NCBI GenBank assembly: GCA_016880375.1
Contig: JAEHDO010000193.1
Span: forward strand, 1 to 7,316
DNA from: Betaproteobacteria bacterium
GTDB lineage: Bacteria > Pseudomonadota > Gammaproteobacteria > Burkholderiales > Rhodocyclaceae
Direction: 5' to 3'
DNA: 7,316 nucleotides
Made by a program: the position numbers and the translations under genes. The notes beneath the pieces were generated by a model. The model searched no databases. It was not told where the DNA came from and saw nothing but the letters and a program-made list of their open reading frames with translations. This document shows, piece after piece, positions 1 to 5,536 of this stretch. How positions within the stretch are numbered: position 1 is the stretch's first letter; each line of letters starts with the position of its first letter.

Positions 1-28
1 CGATTCGGGCAAGGCATGCGGGCGACTC

Positions 29-69
29 CGGTACACTACCCGCCCGGTACCTGTGATTCAGCACGGTAC
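29..69. repeat. Three CGGTAC copies upstream of the methyltransferase gene
   Basis: CGGTAC occurs at 29-34, 45-50 and 64-69. The last two copies extend to GGTACC palindromes at 46-51 and 65-70, whose starts are 19 bp apart, about two helical turns. They lie 35 to 76 bp before the ATG at 105, where a promoter or operator would be expected. No convincing -35/-10 pair was found; TACACT at 32-37 is only a weak -10 match. This could be a regulator binding site or a chance clustering of a GC-rich hexamer. Confidence 0.3.
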
Positions 70-87
70 CGAAGCCGAATTGTTATC

Positions 88-96
88 AAGGCCAGG
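88..96 (+). promoter_or_regulatory. Probable ribosome-binding site for the SEC-C/TPR/methyltransferase gene
   Basis: The purine-rich stretch CAAGGCCAGG precedes the ATG at 105. The AGG at 94-96 lies 8 bases before the start codon, a normal Shine-Dalgarno spacing, and the bases just before the ATG are A-rich. This supports the chosen start, which also places the SEC-C motif right at the N-terminus, where it is usually found in such fusions. Confidence 0.45.
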
Positions 97-104
97 CATC
101 AAAA

Positions 105-2129
105 ATGAACAAGCCAAAGAGTGGGCCAAAACCTGGCCGCAATGACCCCTGCCCCTGCGGCAGCGGCCGGAAATTCAAGGCGTGCTGCCAGCAGGCCCCG
201 GCCCGCAGTGCCGATGCGGCCGGCATCCCGATGCTGATGGAGAGTGCGTTCGGCCACTACCGGCAAGGCCGCCTGGCCGAGGCCGCGCATCTGTACCAGC
301 GTGTGCTCGCATTGAACCCGCGCAACCTGGATGCGCTCTTCATGCTCGGATCGCTGCTGGACCAGGGAGGCAACCAGGCCGATGCCGCCCAATGCTATCG
401 ACGAGTCCTGTCGCTAAAGCCGCACCACGAGCTGGCGCATGCGCAGCTCGGCATGATTCTCCTGAACGGCGGGCAAGCGCCCACAGCGTTGAGCCATTTT
501 GTCGAAGCCCTGGCGATGGGCGACAGCGAAAACGCCAGGCTCGGCTTTGCGCAATCCATGAGGCAAATGGTCTTCACCCAGGACAGCCCCGTGCTGCGCC
601 GCCTCGCAGCGCGCGCCATCGCCGAAGCCTGGACCTCGCCGCGCGACCTGGTCGACCCCGCCCTCAGCCTGGTCATGCTCGACGAGAACATCAAGGGTTG
701 CATCGATCGTGCGGCGCAATCATGGCCGCACCGCCTTAGCAGGCAGGCGCTGTTCGGCGCCACGGGGCTGGCTGCGGTCGCCCGCGACCGGCTGCTGCGG
801 AGCTTGCTGGAAAACTCGCCCGTGCAGAGCGTTGCGATGGAGCGTTTCCTGACCCAGGCGCGGCATGCCCTGCTCCTGCATGCGACGGAAGAGGACGATG
901 CCGGCCATGGCGACGAGGATGTGCTGGAGTTCTGCTGCGCGCTCGCCAGGCAGTGCTTCCTCAACGAATACGTATTCGACACCACCCCGGGTGAGACGGC
1001 AGCGCTGGACGCGCTGCGCGACCGGGTGTCGGCGCGGCTCTCCAGCTCCGCCTCCTTTCCCGCGCCATGGCTGGCGCTGCTGGCGGCCTACCGCCCGCTC
1101 GGTGCGCTGGCGTGCGCGGACCGGATTGCGTCGCTGGATTGCGGCAAGGCCCTCGCCCGGCTGATCGATCAGCAGGTCCGCGAGCCGCGCCTCGAACGGC
1201 AGCTGCGCACGCAAATCCCCGCGCTCACGGCAATCGGCGCCGGCGTGTCGTCGCAAGTGCAGGCGCAATACGAGGAAAATCCGTACCCGCGCTGGGTCAA
1301 GGCCCCGGCGATCCTCCATCCCCTGCCGATCGATGCCTTCCTGCGGGAAGTCGCACCGACCCGCTACCGGCCGCTCGGCAGGAATGCCGGCCCCGACGTC
1401 CTGATTGCCGGATGCGGCACGGGATATCAATCCGTCTATTCCGCCAAGCTGTATGCCGGCAGCCGCCTGCTGGCCGTGGACATCAGCCTCTCCAGCCTCG
1501 CCTACGCCAGGCGAAAAACAGATGAAATGGGGCTGGACAACATCGACTACGCGCAGGCCGACATCACGCGCATGGGCACGCTCGGCCGAAGCTTCGACCT
1601 GATCGAATCCATAGGTGTCCTGCACCACCTGGAAGACCCGGAAGCCGGCTGGCGCAACCTGGCAAGCCTGCTGCGTCCGGGCGGCATCATGCTGATCGGG
1701 CTCTACAGCGAGCTTGCCCGCCAGGACATCATCGCCGCGCGCCGCCATATCGCTGAGCATGGCTATGCGCCCACCCCGGACGACATCCGGCGCTGCCGGC
1801 AGGATTTCATGTCCATGACGACAGCGGACTGGGCTGCTGAACTGTTTCGGCGCTCCGACTTCTTTGTCATGAGCGAATGCCGCGACCTGCTGTTCCATGT
1901 CCAGGAGCACCGCTATACGCTGCCCCGGCTCAAGGAAACGCTTGCGCGACTCGGCCTGAGCTTCCTCGGGTTCCAGCTGAGCCCGGGCGTGCTGAACCGG
2001 TACGGCCGGCAGTTTCCTGACGATCCGGATAAGGCGAACCTAGATAACTGGCATCGGTTCGAAACTGACAACCCGGCGACGTTCCGGGGCATGTATCTGT
2101 TCTGGGTACAGAAGCAGGACCCGTCCTGA
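105..2129 (+). CDS. SEC-C motif, TPR and class I SAM-dependent methyltransferase protein
   Basis: This 674-residue protein is predicted to be cytoplasmic, with no signal peptide or membrane segment. Residues 12-29 are a SEC-C metal-binding motif, with Cys16, Cys18, Cys27 and Cys28 (CPCGSG...CC) as likely zinc ligands. Residues 43-140 hold about three tetratricopeptide repeats, for example the G-R-x-x-E-A pattern at 55-60 and N-P/K-P helix ends at 71-72 and 105-106. Residues 140-385 are mostly helical and match no domain I can name. YEENPYPRW at 389-397 is a motif I associate with TPR-methyltransferase proteins. The Rossmann-type methyltransferase domain follows: motif I AGCGTG at 435-440, acidic residue Asp459 (AVDIS) for the SAM ribose, and FDLIESIGVLHHL at 497-509. 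The C-terminus carries a conserved-looking CRDLLFHVQEH segment. The substrate is unknown; TPR and SEC-C parts suggest binding to a protein partner. The start has a plausible ribosome-binding site. The gene converges on relA and has no visible operon partner in the window. Confidence 0.9.
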   Translation: MNKPKSGPKPGRNDPCPCGSGRKFKACCQQAPARSADAAGIPMLMESAFGHYRQGRLAEAAHLYQRVLALNPRNLDALFMLGSLLDQGGNQADAAQCYRRVLSLKPHHELAHAQLGMILLNGGQAPTALSHFVEALAMGDSENARLGFAQSMRQMVFTQDSPVLRRLAARAIAEAWTSPRDLVDPALSLVMLDENIKGCIDRAAQSWPHRLSRQALFGATGLAAVARDRLLRSLLENSPVQSVAMERFLTQARHALLLHATEEDDAGHGDEDVLEFCCALARQCFLNEYVFDTTPGETAALDALRDRVSARLSSSASFPAPWLALLAAYRPLGALACADRIASLDCGKALARLIDQQVREPRLERQLRTQIPALTAIGAGVSSQVQAQYEENPYPRWVKAPAILHPLPIDAFLREVAPTRYRPLGRNAGPDVLIAGCGTGYQSVYSAKLYAGSRLLAVDISLSSLAYARRKTDEMGLDNIDYAQADITRMGTLGRSFDLIESIGVLHHLEDPEAGWRNLASLLRPGGIMLIGLYSELARQDIIAARRHIAEHGYAPTPDDIRRCRQDFMSMTTADWAAELFRRSDFFVMSECRDLLFHVQEHRYTLPRLKETLARLGLSFLGFQLSPGVLNRYGRQFPDDPDKANLDNWHRFETDNPATFRGMYLFWVQKQDPS

Positions 2130-2143
2130 CCCGGCCCGGGTCA
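2127..2143. terminator. GC-rich perfect hairpin spanning the methyltransferase stop codon
   Basis: TGACCCGG at 2127-2134 and CCGGGTCA at 2136-2143 are exact inverted complements around a single base. A real loop would open to about five bases and leave a 6-bp stem. The left arm begins with the TGA stop codon itself. No T-run follows on either strand, so a classical intrinsic terminator is unlikely. It may only be a palindrome in GC-rich DNA. Confidence 0.2.
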
Positions 2144-2198
2144 TCGCCAATGGCATGCCCACCGGCGAGGACTGACAGTCGCTCATGAACAGCGTGCT

Positions 2199-2226
2199 GC
2201 GCAAGTGCGTGGCGCGACATTTGCGT
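2199..2226 (+). terminator. Possible weak terminator hairpin in the convergent gap
   Basis: GCGCAAGTG at 2199-2207 can pair with CATTTGCGT at 2218-2226 through nine base pairs, two of them G-U when transcribed from the + strand, with a 10-base loop. A short T-containing stretch (TTGCTT) follows. It lies between two convergent genes, about 70 bases after the methyltransferase stop, where a terminator is expected. On the - strand the G-U pairs become A-C mismatches, so it would serve the + strand gene better than relA. The missing T-run keeps confidence low. Confidence 0.25.
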
Positions 2227-2263
2227 TGCTTCGCCGCCCCGCCAGGACTGACTTTTCGCGGGT

Positions 2264-4444
2264 TCAACTGCGGCTGGCGCGCTCCACGCCGCCGATCTCC
2301 CCGATCAGCTTCAAGGCGCGCTGCAGTTGCGCCACGCCGCTCACCTCGATGGTGAAGCCCATGCGGGCGCTTCCCTGCCTGGACTGGGTGTTCACCGCCG
2401 TGACGTTGATCTTCTCGCGCGAGAGCACTTCGGAAATGTCGCGCAGCAGGCCCTGGCGGTCCTGCGCCTCGACGACGATGTCCACGGGATAGAGCGCGTC
2501 GGCGCCGCCGCCCCACTCCGCGCTGATGACGCGCTCGGGATTGCGGCCGCTCATGTTGCGGAAATTGCTGCAATCGACGCGGTGGATGGAGACACCCTTG
2601 CCTCGCGTGACGAAGCCGGCGATGGCGTCCGGCGGCGCCGGCTTGCAGCAGCGGCCGAGCTGGGTCAGCAGCTTGTCCACGCCGACGATGAGCACGCGGC
2701 TGCCTGAAGTTCCCGCCTTGCTGCGCCGCGTCTGGATGGCCGGTTCGGCCGGTGCTTCCTCCGGCGCACCGCGCAGCGCCGTCTGCAGCTGGCGCTGGCC
2801 GACCTCGTTGCGCGCCGCCGCCAGGTAGAGCGCGTCGGTGTTGGCGAAGCCCAGCTTGTGCGACAGCTCGTCGAGGTTGGCGCCGGTCTGCCCCTCGCGC
2901 TGCATCTCGCGCGTGACGACGGCGCGGCCCTGCGCCAGCGTCTCGGCTTCCTCCTGCGCGGTGAACCACTGCCGCACTTTCGAGCGGGCACGCGACGTGG
3001 CCAGGTAGCCCTGCTCCGGCTGCAGCCAGTCGCGCGACGGCCCGCCCTGCTTGGCGGTGGTGATCTCGACGGTCTGGCCGCTCTCCAGCGGGGTGTTCAG
3101 CGGCACCAGCGCACCGTTCACCCTGGCGCCGCGGCAGCGGTGGCCGAGGTCGGTGTGCAGGCGGTAGGCGAAGTCGACCGGCGTCGCCCCGCGCGCCAGG
3201 TCGATGACGCGGCCCTGCGGCGTCAGCACATAAATGGTGTCGTCGAGCGCGGCGCGCTTGAACTGGCGCACCCACTCGGAGGAGTCGCTGATCTCGTCGC
3301 GCCACGACAGCAGCTGGCGCAGCCAGGCGATCTTGTCGTCGTAGCGCGCGTCCTGGCCGGCGCCTTCCTTGTAGCGCCAGTGGGCGGCGACGCCCAGCTC
3401 GGCGTGGCGGTGCATCTCGTGGGTGCGGATCTGCACTTCCAGCGCCCGCCCGCCGGGGCCGATCACGGCGGTGTGCAGCGAGCGGTAGTTGTTGCCCTTC
3501 GGGTGCGCGATATAGTCGTCGAACTCCTGCGGGATCGGCTGCCAGATGTGGTGCACGATGCCGAGCACCGTGTAGCAGTCCTTGATGTCGCCGACCAGCA
3601 CGCGCAGCGCGCGCACGTCGTACACCTCCTCGAAATCGACGCGCTTCGCCCGCATCTTGCTGTAGATGCTGTAGATGTGCTTGGGCCGGCCGGCCACCTC
3701 GGCCTCGATAGCGGCCGCCGCCAGCTCCGCCTTCATGCAGGCGACAGCCTCGTCGATGAACTGCTCGCGTTCGACGCGGCGCTCGTCGAGCTTTTTCGCG
3801 ATGCGCTTGTAGGTGTCCGGTTCGAGGAAGCGGAAGGATAGGTCCTCCAGCTCCCACTTCAGGTGCCAGACGCCGATGCGGTTGGCCAGCGGCGCGTAGA
3901 TGTCTAGGCTCTCGCGCGCCACTTCGTTGCGCTCGGCTTCGGGGCGGTCGGCCAGGTGGCGCAGGGTCTGCGTGCGGCTGGCCAGGCGCAGCAGCACGAC
4001 GCGGATGTCCGCCGACATCGCCAGCAGCATCTTGCGCAGCACCTCCGCCTGCGCCTTGACGCTCTGCGCGCGCTCGTCCTTGCCGGTGACGAGCTGCAGG
4101 CCCTTCAGGCGGCGAAGGCCGTCGACCAGCTCCGCCACCGGCGCGCCGAATTCGGCGGTCAGCTTCTCCGTCGCGTCGTCGAGGTAGTCGGAGGCGGCGA
4201 AGAGCAGCGCCGCCAGCCGCGTCTCGAGATCCAGCCGGAGCGAGGCCACGACCAGCGCCATGCCGACGGCGTGCTGCCAGGCTTCCTCGCCAGTGCCGAG
4301 TCGGCGCTCCGCGTAGAGCGCCTTGGCGAAGTCGGCGCCGCATGCGAGGCGCGCGCGCGATTCAGGCGGAAGGCCCTCGGCAAGCAGATCGAACTGCGCT
4401 GCCTCGGCGCCGGCCTGGGCGATGGAATGGGTGACGGAGACCAC
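2264..4444 (-). CDS. relA: RelA, (p)ppGpp synthetase with inactive hydrolase domain
   Basis: RelA makes (p)ppGpp by moving pyrophosphate from ATP to GTP or GDP when ribosomes stall with uncharged tRNA (stringent response). The protein has 726 residues, close to the usual RelA length. The N-terminal HD-type domain (about 40-190) has FAASDYLDD at 82-90 where hydrolases carry the HDxxED metal-binding motif, so hydrolysis should be lost. The synthetase domain (about 245-365) shows YDVRA at 275-279, EFDD at 307-310, HTAV at 324-327 and LEVQIRT at 335-341. EFDD is the acidic ExDD form seen in RelA, not the RxKD of bifunctional SpoT/Rel enzymes. A TGS domain (about 401-463), a helical and zinc-finger region with Cys599, Cys600 and Cys625 (about 585-630) and a C-terminal ACT domain (about 650-726) complete the RelA order. 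The start is GTG with a poor Shine-Dalgarno; MVSV at the N-terminus supports it. A separate SpoT must exist elsewhere to degrade ppGpp. Confidence 0.95.
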   Translation of the reverse strand: MVSVTHSIAQAGAEAAQFDLLAEGLPPESRARLACGADFAKALYAERRLGTGEEAWQHAVGMALVVASLRLDLETRLAALLFAASDYLDDATEKLTAEFGAPVAELVDGLRRLKGLQLVTGKDERAQSVKAQAEVLRKMLLAMSADIRVVLLRLASRTQTLRHLADRPEAERNEVARESLDIYAPLANRIGVWHLKWELEDLSFRFLEPDTYKRIAKKLDERRVEREQFIDEAVACMKAELAAAAIEAEVAGRPKHIYSIYSKMRAKRVDFEEVYDVRALRVLVGDIKDCYTVLGIVHHIWQPIPQEFDDYIAHPKGNNYRSLHTAVIGPGGRALEVQIRTHEMHRHAELGVAAHWRYKEGAGQDARYDDKIAWLRQLLSWRDEISDSSEWVRQFKRAALDDTIYVLTPQGRVIDLARGATPVDFAYRLHTDLGHRCRGARVNGALVPLNTPLESGQTVEITTAKQGGPSRDWLQPEQGYLATSRARSKVRQWFTAQEEAETLAQGRAVVTREMQREGQTGANLDELSHKLGFANTDALYLAAARNEVGQRQLQTALRGAPEEAPAEPAIQTRRSKAGTSGSRVLIVGVDKLLTQLGRCCKPAPPDAIAGFVTRGKGVSIHRVDCSNFRNMSGRNPERVISAEWGGGADALYPVDIVVEAQDRQGLLRDISEVLSREKINVTAVNTQSRQGSARMGFTIEVSGVAQLQRALKLIGEIGGVERASRS

Positions 4445-4474
4445 GTGCGGGAAATGGGCTAGAGCGGAAAGCGA

Positions 4475-4480
4475 ATTATC
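4475..4480 (-). promoter_or_regulatory. Possible -10 element of a relA promoter
   Basis: On the - strand GATAAT matches the sigma70 -10 consensus at five of six positions. It would start transcription near 4468, giving a leader of about 24 bases before the GTG at 4444. The 47 bases between the repeat element and relA are the only AT-richer spot in the gap. The -35 position would fall inside the repeat element and shows no good match, so relA may also be read through from korAB. Confidence 0.3.
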
Positions 4481-4491
4481 GCCGAAAAGCG

Positions 4492-4615
4492 CCCCTCTCC
4501 CCTACCCTCTCCCCGCGGGGGCGAGGGGATTTTCTGACTCGCCGTATCGGGGAGACTGACTTTTCCGCTACCCGCTCCCTCTCCCCGCGTGCGGGGAGAG
4601 GGTTTGGGTGAGGGG
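4492..4615. repeat. REPIN/BIME-like element: two GC-rich repeats in inverted orientation
   Basis: A 25-base arm at 4492-4516 (+ strand, beginning CCCCTCTCCC) and a 25-base arm at 4591-4615 (read on the - strand, beginning CCCCTCACCC) agree at 22 of 25 positions, differing at arm positions 7, 11 and 12. They enclose 74 bases. Each arm ends in CCCTCTCCCCGC and forms its own hairpin with adjacent sequence. Paired, inverted, hairpin-forming GC-rich units in an intergenic gap fit the REPIN/BIME architecture, and CCCTCTCCCC-type repeats are common between genes of many proteobacteria. The element fills most of the korB-relA gap, ending 3 bases from the korB stop and 47 bases from the relA start. 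No target-site duplication was evident. Confidence 0.7.
4577..4602 (-). terminator. Strong hairpin just after korB, inside the repeat element
   Basis: CCCTCTCCCCGC at 4577-4588 pairs perfectly with GCGGGGAGAGGG at 4591-4602, a 12-bp stem around two bases (in practice a slightly larger loop). It starts 16 bases after the korB stop in the direction of transcription. It is very stable but lacks a T-run: AGCGGGTAGCGG follows on the - strand, then AAAAG. It may act as a partial terminator or protect the korAB transcript from 3' exonucleases, as REP hairpins do elsewhere. It could therefore lower readthrough into relA. Confidence 0.4.
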
Positions 4616-4618
4616 AAA

Positions 4619-5524
4619 TCAGCGCTTCGCAGCCTTGCGCGCCGGCTTGGCCGCCGGCTTGCCGGGCAATTCGCCGCCGGACTTCTCCACCAGGCCGTCG
4701 AGCGCGTCGCCCAGGGTCGGACGTTCTTCGCGGAAGTACAGGCCGAGCGCCGGCGTTTCGTCGTGCATGGCTTCGCGCATGGCGGCCAGCCGGTCGGCCG
4801 GATCGTGATCGGCGGGAAGGTCGCGCACCTGCATGCCGAGGTTCTGGTAGGTGCGGTGCGTCTTGTCGAAGGTGACGCAGGGCGAGAGGATGTGCAGATA
4901 GGAGAAACCGCGGTGCGCCATCGCCTGCGTGATCATGCTGCGCAGATGATCCGGCCGGCCGGCGTAGGCCTGGCCGACCCAGCTGGCGCCATGGGAGAGC
5001 AGCATCAGCAGCGGATTCAGCGGCCGGTCGGGATTCTCGTAGGGGCTGGTCGGCGTGCGGAAGCCGGTCGCCGAGGTCGGCGAGGTCTGCCCCTTGGTCA
5101 GGCCGTAGATGCCGTTGTCGAACAGCAGGTAGGTGATGTCCACGTTGCGCCGCGCCGCGTGCGGCACGTGGCCGCCGCCGATGGCGAAGCCGTCGCCGTC
5201 GCCGCCCACCGCTACCACCGTCAGCGCATCGTTGGCCGTCTTGACGCCGGTGGCCACCGGCAGCGCCCGTCCGTGCAGGGTGTGCATGCCATAGGTGTTC
5301 ACGAAGAACGGGAAGCGCGAGGAACAGCCGATGCCGGAAACCATCACCGCGTTCTCGTTCGGGATGTTCAGCTCGCACAGCGAGGCGGCTACCGCCTCGA
5401 CGATGGAAAAGTAGCCGCAGCCCGGGCACCAGGTCGGCAGCGTCTTCGAACGGTAGTCGAGCCGCCCGCTCTCCTCGACCTCCTTCAGCTTCTCTTCCAG
5501 ATAGACCGGTTTGATGTCGCCCAT
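4619..5524 (-). CDS. korB: 2-oxoacid:ferredoxin oxidoreductase, beta subunit (KorB-like)
   Basis: This 301-residue cytoplasmic protein is the thiamine diphosphate and [4Fe-4S] subunit of an enzyme that converts a 2-oxoacid and CoA to acyl-CoA and CO2 while reducing ferredoxin. The TPP/Mg motif is GDGD at 108-111 followed by FDNGIYGLTKGQ at 135-146. Likely cluster ligands are Cys33 and Cys36 (CPGCG), Cys67 (GIGCSSR) and Cys216 (SPC), the usual spacing for this family. HTLHGRALPVATG at 81-93 is also typical. 2-Oxoglutarate is the most likely substrate by resemblance to KorAB pairs of Thauera, Azoarcus and Magnetococcus, but pyruvate or other 2-oxoacids cannot be excluded. The last 15 or so residues are an Ala/Lys/Pro/Arg-rich tail outside the conserved domain. 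The gene lies 10 bp after korA and shares its transcript. The ATG is preceded by a strong AAGGAA. The stop is followed at once by the inverted-repeat element. Confidence 0.93.
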   Translation of the reverse strand: MGDIKPVYLEEKLKEVEESGRLDYRSKTLPTWCPGCGYFSIVEAVAASLCELNIPNENAVMVSGIGCSSRFPFFVNTYGMHTLHGRALPVATGVKTANDALTVVAVGGDGDGFAIGGGHVPHAARRNVDITYLLFDNGIYGLTKGQTSPTSATGFRTPTSPYENPDRPLNPLLMLLSHGASWVGQAYAGRPDHLRSMITQAMAHRGFSYLHILSPCVTFDKTHRTYQNLGMQVRDLPADHDPADRLAAMREAMHDETPALGLYFREERPTLGDALDGLVEKSGGELPGKPAAKPARKAAKR

Positions 5525-5530
5525 GATGGT

Positions 5531-5536
5531 TTCCTT
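5531..5536 (-). promoter_or_regulatory. korB ribosome-binding site overlapping the korA stop codon
   Basis: On the - strand TAAGGAAACCATC precedes the korB ATG. AAGGAA is a good Shine-Dalgarno six bases before the start, and its first two bases are the last two of the korA TAA stop. Ribosomes ending korA thus finish on the korB site, which points to translational coupling and equal subunit supply. It also fixes the korB start at 5524. Confidence 0.75.

Noticed and set aside
720..1910. A 396-codon open frame on the - strand antisense to the methyltransferase gene
   Set aside because: It has no recognisable domain, lies opposite a gene with clear SEC-C, TPR and SAM motifs, and owes its length to GC-driven lack of stops.
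2182..2263. Short + strand frame beginning ATG AAC AGC in the convergent gap
   Set aside because: It would run into the antisense of relA, has no recognisable product and no good ribosome-binding site. A transposase remnant was considered, but nothing matched.
2858..3841. A 327-codon open frame on the + strand antisense to relA
   Set aside because: It shows only shadow composition (Val, Ala, Leu, Arg, His rich), no motif and no convincing leader, and lies opposite the RelA catalytic domains.
2040..4343. A 767-codon open frame on the - strand overlapping almost all of relA in another frame
   Set aside because: The product is Arg/Ala/Gly/Pro-rich low-complexity sequence with no domain, as expected for an alternate frame in GC-rich coding DNA. 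RelA has full domain support over the same bases.
4492..4615. CRISPR array or insertion sequence at the repeated GC-rich stretch
   Set aside because: There are only two units, inverted rather than direct, with no unique spacers and no transposase. A REPIN/BIME-type element fits better.
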